The notes under the pieces are model-generated. The model was not told the DNA's origin. It saw only the letters and a program-made list of their open reading frames with translations, and searched no databases. This document shows positions 1 through 5,758 of a DNA stretch of 5,758 bases, one piece after another. The stretch covers positions 139,235 through 144,992 of the forward strand of contig JABUSF010000003.1 of assembly GCA_021443945.1 (NCBI GenBank). Reading direction: 5' to 3'. The stretch is from Ileibacterium sp. (GTDB taxonomy: Bacteria; Bacillota_I; Bacilli_A; Erysipelotrichales; Erysipelotrichaceae). A program made the translations under genes and the position numbers. Numbering within the stretch: position 1 is the first letter of the stretch; each line of letters begins with the position of its first letter.

Positions 1-2
1 AA

Positions 3-92
3 GCCGTCGCTGGCGTTTCAGCTGTATCGCTTTCAGCAGGATTGATTCTGCAGCCGGTTTTGCAGGAATCACTGATGACAAAGGTACATGCG
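3..92 (+). other. Signal peptide of the S8 protease (hydrophobic core and C-region; N-terminus outside window)
   Basis: The first ~18 visible residues are small and hydrophobic (AVAGVSAVSLSAGLIL). A more polar stretch follows, ending in V28-H29-A30, then Ala31-Glu32 and a charged region. Small or hydrophobic residues at -3 and -1 make V-H-A | A a good type I signal peptidase site. The positively charged N-region is not seen, so it and the start codon must lie upstream. The C-terminal anchor at the other end of the protein agrees with export. Confidence 0.8.
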
Positions 93-3000
93 GCTGAAGA
101 AAAAGCACAGGATTTCCAGCTTGAAGAAGGAACGTATGTCGAAGGAGAAGTTCTTGCTTATGTAGTGGATGAGGATACAAAGACTTATCAGGCAAAAGGC
201 GGGGATCTCCTTTCAAATTCAGAAGAGCTGATGGAAGTTGAATCTGGAATGACGGATCCAAATGAATCAGATTCACAGAATCAGAAACCGGTGAAAGGAT
301 CCATTGAGCTGATTAAAAGTGATTCTAAGAGCACGAGAGAGCTGCTTAAAGAGTTGGAAAATGATCCGCGCGTTCTTTATGCAGAACCTAACTATATTGT
401 GACTGCATCGGAGGATGATTCGAAGGAATTGAATTCTGAAGCCAATGCAGAGCAGGACAATATTTCTGATCAGGAACAAACGGAAAAGAACAGGGATGAT
501 CAGAGCAGCGCGGTCAAGGAGCTGAGGGATCCTGAACCTGCAGATGAACTTGATCAGCAAAAGGGAGAAGAAGAAAAACAGGATGAAAGCTCTGTAATAA
601 ATGAACAGGAAAGCTCAAAACCGGAAAGTGAATCTGTCAGTGAACAGTCTGGTCAGACAAACTGGGGTCCTGATGGTTTTGACGAGAACCAAATCCCGGA
701 TATGACCGCCTGGCAGTGGGCCAATTACAACAATGGTTATATGAGCGGTTCCTATCAGCATGAAGGATCAGTGGATACCCAATACAATTCCTGGAAGTCA
801 CAGGAAAAAGAAGACTTAAAAGAATATGTTGTCGGGGTTATGGATACAGGAATAGATGAAAATAACCCGGATCTTGCTGGTGTGCTGTGGACAGGTGAGT
901 CTTTTGGAGAAGGCGGAGACAGCCATGGTTTCTACAGCAATGCAGCGCCGGGGCAAACATCGACTACCGGGCTGAATTCTAATCATGGATCTCATGTCGC
1001 CGGGATTATTGCTTCTGAATGGAATGGACAGGGAACGTCGGGAACGGCTTCCAATGTAAAGCTGATGTCCCTTCGCTTTGCGGACAGCTATGCTACCGCA
1101 ATTCAAGCGCTGCAGTATGCTAAGCTCGCTGTAGAGAACGGTGTAAACCTGATTGCGATCAATTGTTCCTGGGGAATGGGATTAAGTGCTTCTAATCTTA
1201 TAAATACAGCCGTCACAGAACTTGGAGAGCTTGGAGTTGTAACTGTGTTTGCAGCAGGAAATTCGGCTTCTAATTTAGATCGATGGATGGACACAGGCAC
1301 GACCCTTGCAAATAACCCATATGCAATCAATGTGAATTCATCAGGACCGGATGGAAACAAGTCCATTTTTACAAATTACGGAATCGCAACAACAGATGTC
1401 TTTGCACCAGGTTCAGCCATTTTATCGACTACGATCAATCATCCGAGGCTCCTGCAGTTTTTGGGGGAGGTAAATGCTCATGCTCCCCAGGGGAGCGAAG
1501 CCCGCAGAAATCTTGTAAGTTATACAAGTTTTGATGAGGAGTCCATCAACCCCTTTGACACATTCGCTGTCTATACGGATGAGGATGGAACGCAGCTGGG
1601 CTCTGACTGTGAATATCCTGTAGACAAGCCGGCAGAGGGTTCTTTTGATGGAACCGGAGTTCTTTCCGTTCAGACCAATGAAAGCGGTCAGGCAGGCATC
1701 ACCAGCAGTACAATGGATTTGTCTGATCTTGAACAGAAGCCAAGATATGTCAGCTTCAGGGCAAAAGATAAGGACAATGAATCCATCACCTACGCCGCCC
1801 AGGTGGGAGTGCCTGTTGTTGCTGCCTTTGGAGAAGGCGATTCAAGAACAATAGAAGTACCGCTCGGAATGACAAGCGACAATTACTTAAGAGGTCCCAA
1901 TGGTTCGTATGGCTGTATTTATGTCAGTTTAGAAGATGCGGAACAGCTTTCTGAAGCAGATATAAAGGCAGGCATCACTGAAAAGAAAATCGACTGGGAG
2001 AATTTCCGTCTGAGCTTATTTGCACTAAGCAGTTCCGGAAAGTCAGGAACGATCTATTTTGACAGCATTGCTCTTGGTTCCGGACGATATCCTTATGTCT
2101 ATATGAATGGAACATCTATGGCAGCCCCTGCTGCGGTTGGTGTTCTGTCTGTCATTGCAGGTCAATATGAAGATCAGCTGGGGACTCCGGGGACTGCTGA
2201 ATTTGCAGAAAAACTGGCGTCTCTTGTAAAGGGGGCGTCTGTTCCTGACCCACAGCTGGAACAGCTTTGTGCAACAAGCGGATATGTCAGCGTGGAAGGT
2301 GCCAAAAACCCAGGCCCAGTGATGATCTCTGTGGCAGATGGAAAGAATGAGTTTACAGTGACTGGTTATTTCATGAATAATGTTGTGATCTCTCTGGATG
2401 GAGAAGAATGTACCTTTAAAAAGAAGTCACTGGGCAATGATAAATACGAATTGACCGTGGAAAAACCAGCTGGTTATCAGGGCGGCAGTCCCGTCATCAC
2501 AGCTGCAGCTTCGAATGGCAAGATGGACAGAATTATCGTTTCAGTCAGCTCGGCTTCCGGTGAAGCGGGTTCCGAATTGTTTGATCATCCCAATATTCCC
2601 GTTCCGGAAGAGATGTCGAAATGGCATGATTTTGATTTGGTAGGCTTCAATGGTCTCATTTATGTTCTTCCCAGGGCATATGCAGAATATACTTACGGAA
2701 ATCCTGATTCTATTTTCGCTTATGATCCTGAGTCGGGGGAATGGAGCAAAATTATCATCCCTATTGAGTCTTTGACAATTAATGGTGAACAGCTTTTGTC
2801 GAATGTAGAATCTGTAACCGGCTGTGTGAAAGACGGAAAGCTGTTCCTGCTGATTTGCGGAGACAATAAAGCTGCTCCAGATGGCCTGGAAGTGCTGGCA
2901 GCCTTGGATTCCAATGGAAATTGGGAAACTCTCGCCTATGGATATTCGGCCTGGAGTATCCCCAAACTGGGCACACTTTCTACGGATGGAGAGAATCTCT

Positions 3001-4388
3001 ATCTGTTTGGAGGGAACGTAAAGATAACGGATGAATCCGGGGTAATTCATGCACTAGGCTGTCAGACTGTTTATCAGCTGGAATCAAATGAGATCCAACA
3101 GATAGTACCAAAGCAGGTGGCGAAAATGGCAGAACCAAGATCTTCCTGTCATGTCAGCTATTCAAATGGTAAGTTTCTAGTATCCGGGGGCAACCTTGGA
3201 AACGACAAGACGACCTACGGTGTCCCTGGGGCTGAAACGATTGTTATTGGCGGTACAGGAAAGCCAGTCGATGTAGAATCCATGTTAAATCATGAGAAGA
3301 ATCTGTCCTTTGCCTCCGGTGGCCTGGCAGACGGAAGTTTTCTTCTGACAGGGCCAGTCAGCAAAAATGGAACTGCAGATACCTACATTCTCGATCAAGA
3401 GGGCAATCTGAGTGAATTTGAGAAGCGGGCCTATTCGGGAAATATGATGATGCCGGCTGCTCTTGCCTACAATGGAAACTTCTATGTACTGGCAGCCATC
3501 GCCCCATCCGGACTGGGTAATCCCACACTGACGTTCAGCTCTACAGCGGTCAATGCCGATGTTCCTAAAGGGGATGCCCTGATTCGAACCATTGAAACCG
3601 AACAGGCAAAAACTTCCGAAGGAATGCCTTCTTTTGAAAACAAGGAAATTTTAGTCAGCCAGAAAGACCTCTACAGCAATTTAGGAAACGAAGCCACTGA
3701 AGCCATCTTTAACATCAACAATGCCAAAGAGAATTCAACGGTCTATCTGGAAGTGAATAAAAAGGCGGAAGCAGAAGTGCCTGAACCAGACCGCAGTGCG
3801 GTTAAAGCGGAGGCTGCTGCACAAAAGCTGAAAGATGAACTGTTCTGGATGGATGCAGCCATGTATCTTCAGATTCCCGGACAGGAAAGAATCCAGCTTC
3901 ACACCAACGAAGCAGGGGTGCAGATTACGGTTGGAATTCCGGAATTTGCGAAAGCTCAAAAAGAAGCAAGCCGTTCCTATAAAATATTTGCTTACCATGC
4001 CGATGCGGCCAAAGGGGAACAGCTTGAAGTGATTGATCCGGAATATGATGAAAAAAACCAAACTCTGACATTCAATATTCACAGATGCTCCACCTATGCC
4101 ATTGGGTATGCAGAGGAACCGAATCCAACTCCGGAACCCACACCAGATCCAGCGCCGACACCCACTCCAACGCCAGGAAACAATGATGCGTCCAATAACG
4201 GAACATCCAGCAATGGAACTTCCAATACAACCACATCTGTACCGTCTTCCTCGACTTTAGCAGCTTCGTCCACAACGGCAGCCACAAAGACAAGTGTTGG
4301 AACCAATGCGGCTGTATGGATGGTTGTGCTGAGTGCAGGATGTGCTCTGCTGATTCTTCCAGTGGTTTTGAAAAAGAAAAGAAAATAG
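3..4388 (+). CDS. Cell-surface subtilisin-like (S8) serine protease with kelch-like propeller, 5'-truncated by the window
   Basis: This is a secreted, probably wall- or membrane-attached endopeptidase; its substrate is unknown. The visible 1461 residues (numbered from position 3) run as follows: end of a signal peptide (1-30), propeptide resembling those of fervidolysin-like subtilases (~36-136, ending RVLYAEPNY), acidic spacer (~137-219), and the S8 domain (~221-755). Catalytic Asp281 lies in VMDTGID, His328 in NHGSHVAG, oxyanion Asn420 in FAAGNS and Ser705 in NGTSMAAP, so the enzyme should be active. A ~220-residue insertion separates Asn420 from Ser705. Then come an Ig/TIG-like domain (~770-850), about six kelch-like blades (~880-1180), a surface-protein domain ending STYAIGY (~1190-1370), a Pro/Thr spacer and a membrane anchor. 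The frame is open to the left edge, so the TTG at 42 and ATG at 75 are not taken as starts. The TAG stop at 4386 is followed by a terminator. The S8 call is very secure; the accessory domain names are by eye. Confidence 0.95.
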   Translation, partial: AVAGVSAVSLSAGLILQPVLQESLMTKVHAAEEKAQDFQLEEGTYVEGEVLAYVVDEDTKTYQAKGGDLLSNSEELMEVESGMTDPNESDSQNQKPVKGSIELIKSDSKSTRELLKELENDPRVLYAEPNYIVTASEDDSKELNSEANAEQDNISDQEQTEKNRDDQSSAVKELRDPEPADELDQQKGEEEKQDESSVINEQESSKPESESVSEQSGQTNWGPDGFDENQIPDMTAWQWANYNNGYMSGSYQHEGSVDTQYNSWKSQEKEDLKEYVVGVMDTGIDENNPDLAGVLWTGESFGEGGDSHGFYSNAAPGQTSTTGLNSNHGSHVAGIIASEWNGQGTSGTASNVKLMSLRFADSYATAIQALQYAKLAVENGVNLIAINCSWGMGLSASNLINTAVTELGELGVVTVFAAGNSASNLDRWMDTGTTLANNPYAINVNSSGPDGNKSIFTNYGIATTDVFAPGSAILSTTINHPRLLQFLGEVNAHAPQGSEARRNLVSYTSFDEESINPFDTFAVYTDEDGTQLGSDCEYPVDKPAEGSFDGTGVLSVQTNESGQAGITSSTMDLSDLEQKPRYVSFRAKDKDNESITYAAQVGVPVVAAFGEGDSRTIEVPLGMTSDNYLRGPNGSYGCIYVSLEDAEQLSEADIKAGITEKKIDWENFRLSLFALSSSGKSGTIYFDSIALGSGRYPYVYMNGTSMAAPAAVGVLSVIAGQYEDQLGTPGTAEFAEKLASLVKGASVPDPQLEQLCATSGYVSVEGAKNPGPVMISVADGKNEFTVTGYFMNNVVISLDGEECTFKKKSLGNDKYELTVEKPAGYQGGSPVITAAASNGKMDRIIVSVSSASGEAGSELFDHPNIPVPEEMSKWHDFDLVGFNGLIYVLPRAYAEYTYGNPDSIFAYDPESGEWSKIIIPIESLTINGEQLLSNVESVTGCVKDGKLFLLICGDNKAAPDGLEVLAALDSNGNWETLAYGYSAWSIPKLGTLSTDGENLYLFGGNVKITDESGVIHALGCQTVYQLESNEIQQIVPKQVAKMAEPRSSCHVSYSNGKFLVSGGNLGNDKTTYGVPGAETIVIGGTGKPVDVESMLNHEKNLSFASGGLADGSFLLTGPVSKNGTADTYILDQEGNLSEFEKRAYSGNMMMPAALAYNGNFYVLAAIAPSGLGNPTLTFSSTAVNADVPKGDALIRTIETEQAKTSEGMPSFENKEILVSQKDLYSNLGNEATEAIFNINNAKENSTVYLEVNKKAEAEVPEPDRSAVKAEAAAQKLKDELFWMDAAMYLQIPGQERIQLHTNEAGVQITVGIPEFAKAQKEASRSYKIFAYHADAAKGEQLEVIDPEYDEKNQTLTFNIHRCSTYAIGYAEEPNPTPEPTPDPAPTPTPTPGNNDASNNGTSSNGTSNTTTSVPSSSTLAASSTTAATKTSVGTNAAVWMVVLSAGCALLILPVVLKKKRK
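108..410 (+). other. Propeptide (intramolecular chaperone/inhibitor-like) of the S8 protease
   Basis: Residues ~36-136 open with a YVEGEVLAYV strand and end with an LLKELENDPRVLYAEPNY segment. A strand, then a helix, then 'V.YAEPNY' just before the mature enzyme is the usual layout of fervidolysin-like and I9-like subtilase propeptides, which assist folding and block the active site until cleaved. The middle (residues ~65-100) is more polar than usual and may be a loop. The assignment rests on motif resemblance and position. Confidence 0.7.
411..659 (+). other. Acidic low-complexity spacer between propeptide and catalytic domain
   Basis: Residues ~137-219 are almost entirely Glu, Asp, Ser, Gln, Asn and Lys, with no hydrophobic patches, and should be disordered. 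Subtilase propeptides normally join the catalytic domain directly or by a short link, so an ~80-residue spacer is long. It ends at NWGPDG, where the ordered catalytic domain begins. It probably contains the processing site, but no specific cleavage motif can be pointed to. Confidence 0.7.
1434..2093 (+). other. ~220-residue insertion domain inside the S8 catalytic domain
   Basis: In ordinary subtilases the FAPG..I.ST strand is followed within roughly 10-20 residues by the Y...GTSMA.P serine motif. Here FAPGSAILSTT ends at residue 477 and YVYMNGTSMAAP begins at 698. The residues between include strand-rich stretches such as RYVSFRAKDKD, DWENFRLSLFAL and SGTIYFDSIALGSG. The last resembles the closing strands of jelly-roll, carbohydrate-binding-like domains, which is an inference by eye. 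Two cysteines (536 and 638) could form a disulfide. The catalytic motifs on both sides are intact, so this is an inserted domain and not a frame error. Confidence 0.7.
2310..2552 (+). other. Ig/TIG-like beta-sandwich domain of the S8 protease
   Basis: Residues ~770-850 begin with PGPVMISV and continue with alternating short strands (FTVTGYFMN, VVISLDGEECTF, YELTVEKPAG, VITAAASNGK) to IIVSVSS. The order 'P.I.S....G...VTG..F', a functional-looking hairpin and a closing strand resemble an IPT/TIG or other Ig-like fold, often a spacer after the catalytic domain in secreted enzymes. The family name is tentative. Confidence 0.45.
2640..3552 (+). other. Kelch-like beta-propeller region of the S8 protease (about six blades)
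   Basis: Residues ~880-1184 contain a recurring unit: a turn with Asn or Asp and Gly, a hydrophobic strand, often Gly-Gly, then a strand ending near a residue such as Trp. Recognisable starts are NGLIYVL (883), DGKLFLLICGDN (944), GENLYLFGGN (996), NGKFLVSGGN (1055), DGSFLLTGP (1110) and NGNFYVLAA (1157). The spacing is roughly 47-61 residues, fitting kelch blades. Blades 3 and 4 carry the classical Gly-Gly; the others are degenerate. Such propellers usually bind proteins or sugars; the ligand here is unknown. Confidence 0.65.
3570..4112 (+). other. Membrane-proximal surface-protein domain ending in STYAIGY
   Basis: Residues ~1190-1370 include a Lys/Glu/Ala-rich helix (VKAEAAAQKLKDELFW), a YLQI strand with a QLHTNEAGVQITVGIPE stretch, a YKIFAYHAD strand and the closing TLTFNIHRCSTYAIGYAE. 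The pattern 'I.V.IPE ... R.Y.I...H ... L.F....STYA..Y' is frequent near the C-terminus of large exported Firmicutes proteins, just before a Pro/Thr spacer and an anchor. I know of no assigned activity; it is probably structural. Confidence 0.6.
4119..4178 (+). repeat. Pro/Thr-rich wall-spanning spacer repeat
   Basis: Residues 1373-1392 form a run of short P-T/P-E/P-D units (starts PNPTPEPTPDP, ends PTPTPTP), encoded by imperfectly repeated CC(N)AC(N) codons. A Ser/Thr/Asn-rich stretch of about 40 residues follows. Extended Pro-rich spacers of this type typically carry an ectodomain through peptidoglycan. Copy number in such repeats often differs between strains. Confidence 0.8.
4308..4385 (+). 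other. C-terminal membrane anchor with basic tail
   Basis: From Ala1436 there are about 21 hydrophobic residues (AAVWMVVLSAGCALLILPVV plus Leu), followed by KKKRK and the stop. This is the layout of a sortase sorting signal or a stop-transfer anchor. No LPxTG occurs before it; the residues there are ATKTSVGTN. Attachment is therefore either through a divergent sorting motif or simply by the membrane helix. Confidence 0.8.
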
Positions 4389-4441
4389 AATTCAAAAACG
4401 GCTTAAACAAAAGAAATGTTTAGTGCTCTGAATTTTTTGAA

Positions 4442-4469
4442 AGGCTTGCCAAAAGGCAGGCCTTTTTTT
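4442..4469 (+). terminator. Rho-independent terminator after the protease gene
   Basis: AGGCTTGCC (4442-4450), loop AAAA, then GGCAGGCCT (4455-4463) form a 9-bp stem with a single G-U wobble, followed by a run of seven T (4463-4469). The stem extends slightly further through flanking A/T pairs. It lies 54 bases after the protease stop and before the promoter of the next gene, so it should end the protease transcript. Confidence 0.92.
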
Positions 4470-4527
4470 GCGAAGGAAAGAAAATTGAAGAAAACGAACA
4501 GAAATCGGATTGAAAATATCTCTATCT

Positions 4528-4556
4528 TTTACAAAAAACGGAAAATCTTTCATAAA
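4528..4556 (+). promoter_or_regulatory. Candidate sigma-A-type promoter for the hydrolase-antiporter operon
   Basis: TTTACA (4528-4533, five of six matches to TTGACA) is followed after 17 bases by CATAAA (4551-4556, four of six matches to TATAAT). Transcription would begin near 4563, giving a leader of about 30 bases that contains the ribosome binding site and the GTG at 4593. It lies just downstream of the terminator, as expected. The -10 match is only moderate and the region is A-rich, so chance matches are possible. Confidence 0.4.
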
Positions 4557-4575
4557 ATGGTGGTACCCTTACACA

Positions 4576-4584
4576 AAAGGAGAG
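4576..4584 (+). promoter_or_regulatory. Ribosome binding site deciding the GTG start of the hydrolase
   Basis: AAAGGAGAG carries GGAG at 4579-4582, ten bases before the GTG at 4593. No comparable site precedes the in-frame ATG at 4557 or the ATG at 4416, so this site fixes the start at 4593. Confidence 0.8.
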
Positions 4585-4592
4585 AAAAGAGA

Positions 4593-5378
4593 GTGAAAAA
4601 ATATATATCCCTGGAAAACGGACCATACCTCCTGCAGGCAACTTTGCAGGTTCCGGAAACAGGAAGCCAGCCTTACCCATTTGTTGTGTTTCTTCATGGA
4701 TATTGTGATGACCGCAATGAAATTAACTATGTTCATACGGAACTGTCCGAAAAGCTTGAAAAAGCAGGGATCGCCAGTGTCCGTTTTGATTTTGCCGGAT
4801 GTGCAGAGAGCAGCGGATGTTTTGAGGAGATGACGATATCTCAATGGATTTCAGATGCTAAAGCCTGGGTGAAATGGGCACAGGACGAGCCGTGGATCGA
4901 TTCGAACCGAATTGCACTGCATGGCCTGTCCCTTGGCGGGTGCATTGCTGCAATGACAGCAGGCGAACTGAAGGGGCAAATCTGCGCTCTGTCTTTATGG
5001 TGTCCGGCTACGGATTTGATTACCAATCTGCAGGAGCACAAGCTTCTGGTCGGAATCGATCTTTCGGATATCGAAGAAAAAGGATATGCAGATGTGGAAG
5101 GGCTGAAAGCAGGGTTGAGTTTTTATGAGGATGCAATGCATCTGCATCCCTATGAAACGGCTGCTTTCTACAAAGGGCCTGTCAATCTGGTGCATGGAAC
5201 GGCCGATCAGACAGCCAGCTGTCAAAACTCAGTTTTGCTGAAAGAAGTTTACGGCAGCAATGCCCAGCTGCTTTTGGTCGATGGAGCCGATCACCGGTTC
5301 TTGAGCACAGAATGGCGGCAGGCCCGCATGAACAGTGCATTTGGGTTTTTAACAAGTCAACTTTTAGATTTGGAGTGA
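4593..5378 (+). CDS. Alpha/beta hydrolase, cinnamoyl/feruloyl esterase-like
   Basis: The 261-residue protein is a cytoplasmic serine hydrolase with no signal peptide. The oxyanion-side motif FLHGYCDDRNE has His35-Gly36. SVRFDFAGCAESSGCFEEMT (62-81) closely resembles the strand after the oxyanion loop in Lactobacillus cinnamoyl esterases. The nucleophile elbow GLSLGG carries Ser113, the acid is Asp205 in VHGTADQ and the base is His234 in GADHRF. Residues ~140-190 lie where this family has its lid over the active site. Length is close to the ~250 residues usual for these esterases. The likely reaction is hydrolysis of a carboxylic ester, possibly a hydroxycinnamate ester, but related proteins include general esterases and peptidases, so the substrate is unproven. 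Translation starts at GTG 4593, chosen for its ribosome binding site; upstream in-frame starts would run through the terminator or lie on the promoter. An antiporter gene follows after nine bases. Confidence 0.9.
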   Translation: MKKYISLENGPYLLQATLQVPETGSQPYPFVVFLHGYCDDRNEINYVHTELSEKLEKAGIASVRFDFAGCAESSGCFEEMTISQWISDAKAWVKWAQDEPWIDSNRIALHGLSLGGCIAAMTAGELKGQICALSLWCPATDLITNLQEHKLLVGIDLSDIEEKGYADVEGLKAGLSFYEDAMHLHPYETAAFYKGPVNLVHGTADQTASCQNSVLLKEVYGSNAQLLLVDGADHRFLSTEWRQARMNSAFGFLTSQLLDLE

Positions 5379-5381
5379 GGA
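5376..5381 (+). promoter_or_regulatory. Ribosome binding site of the antiporter gene, overlapping the hydrolase stop
   Basis: TGAGGA contains the hydrolase stop codon TGA (5376-5378) and a GAGGA site (5377-5381), six bases before the ATG at 5388. Ribosomes finishing the hydrolase would be placed on the next start, which suggests translational coupling. Confidence 0.8.
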
Positions 5382-5387
5382 AGAACA

Positions 5388-5758
5388 ATGAATACAAAAA
5401 CAAAACCATCTGCCGGGATGGCTGCAGGGTCATTTCTGCTGATCATTACGGTCCTGGTTGTACTGATCAACATGGGTGTCAACACATCGGTGTCTCTGTT
5501 TCTTGGTGCTGTCAGTGCCTGTATTTTAGCCATGGCTATGGGGGTGAAATGGCCAGAGATTGAAAAACAGATCAAGTCGACGATGGCAGATGCTGCCCCA
5601 ACGTTTCTGATTGTGATTCTGGTGGGAATGCTGGTGGGAATCTGGATGGCCGGGGGAACCGTACCGGCTTTGATGTATTACGGAATGAAGCTGATCAGCC
5701 CAAAGATTCTTGTGCCTCTTGCCTTTGTGCTCTGCTCTGTGACTTCCATTTTTACCGG
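5388..5758 (+). CDS. nhaC: NhaC-family Na+/H+ antiporter, N-terminal part (runs off the right edge)
   Basis: This is an integral membrane transporter of the NhaC family, whose members exchange Na+ for H+ or couple organic acids such as malate/lactate to ion movement (MleN). The visible 123 residues have a short polar N-terminus, then hydrophobic segments at ~11-30, ~33-52, ~70-97 and ~103-122. The stretch GIWMAGGTVPALMYYGMKL (84-102), followed by SP and a segment ending CSVTSIFT, matches the family signature region in which a Gly-Ser-Ser-Trp-Gly-like motif normally comes next, just beyond the edge. The ATG has a good ribosome binding site. NhaC proteins are usually about 450-500 residues, so roughly a quarter is present. 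The frame is open to the last base, so it is truncated only by the window. The exact exchanged solute cannot be told from this part. It is co-transcribed with the upstream hydrolase. Confidence 0.88.
   Translation, partial: MNTKTKPSAGMAAGSFLLIITVLVVLINMGVNTSVSLFLGAVSACILAMAMGVKWPEIEKQIKSTMADAAPTFLIVILVGMLVGIWMAGGTVPALMYYGMKLISPKILVPLAFVLCSVTSIFT

Noticed and set aside
75..77. ATG as the start of the protease
   Set aside because: Only a weak AGGA precedes it, and starting here would discard the in-frame hydrophobic signal-peptide core read from position 3.
1103..1366. Antisense frame of 87 codons opposite the catalytic domain
   Set aside because: It is a shadow of the conserved S8 motifs on the other strand and shows no protein-like features of its own.
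2541..3050. Antisense open frame of 169 codons opposite the protease gene
   Set aside because: It lies wholly inside a strongly supported coding gene; its translation shows no recognisable domain, and it has no visible ribosome binding site of its own.
4072..4410. Antisense frames of 112 and 70 codons with a Val/Gly-rich repeat opposite the Pro/Thr spacer
   Set aside because: The repeat is only the reverse reading of the Pro/Thr codon repeat, and one frame crosses the end of the sense gene.
4402..4423. Weak inverted repeat (TTAAACA ... TGTTTAG) between the protease stop and the terminator
   Set aside because: The stem is short and A/T-rich with an imperfect match and no T-run. The GC-rich hairpin at 4442-4463 explains termination better.
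4485..4515. TTGAAG (4485) and TTGAAA (4510) as -35 boxes
   Set aside because: Neither has a reasonable -10 hexamer 16-18 bases downstream; TTTACA at 4528 with CATAAA at 4551 fits better.

Overview
The window looks like a piece of a Firmicutes (Bacillota) chromosome, probably from a gut-type Clostridia or Erysipelotrichia lineage. The base composition is moderate by eye, the ribosome binding sites are AGGAG-like and one start is GTG. The large surface protein has an architecture common in such organisms: signal peptide, ectodomains, Pro/Thr spacer, Ser/Thr stretch, then a membrane segment with a KKKRK tail. I cannot name the genus. All three genes lie on the + strand. No RNA gene, insertion sequence, CRISPR array or phage gene is visible.

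Positions 3-4388 hold the 3' part of a very large gene for a secreted, cell-surface subtilisin-family (S8) serine protease; 1461 residues are visible. Its start lies upstream of the window, because the reading frame is open to the left edge and its first ~30 residues are the rest of a signal peptide. Domain order is: signal peptide, propeptide, acidic spacer, catalytic domain with Asp281/His328/Asn420/Ser705 and a ~220-residue insertion before the Ser motif, Ig/TIG-like domain, kelch-like beta-propeller, a surface-protein domain ending in STYAIGY, Pro/Thr spacer, and C-terminal membrane anchor. Residues of this protein are numbered from the first visible codon at position 3, so residue number = codon start / 3.

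Positions 4389-4592 are intergenic. They contain a strong Rho-independent terminator (4442-4469), a plausible promoter (4528-4556) and a ribosome binding site.

Positions 4593-5378 encode a 261-residue alpha/beta hydrolase resembling cinnamoyl/feruloyl esterases, with a complete Ser113/Asp205/His234 triad and a GTG start. Nine bases after its stop, at 5388, an NhaC-type Na+/H+ antiporter family gene begins and runs off the right edge. The hydrolase stop codon overlaps the antiporter ribosome binding site, so these two are almost certainly co-transcribed and probably translationally coupled, as a unit separate from the protease.

I see no clearly new biological system. The points most worth checking are the domain inserted in the protease catalytic core, the fusion of a subtilase to a kelch-like propeller, the anchor without a canonical LPxTG motif, and the hydrolase-antiporter pairing.
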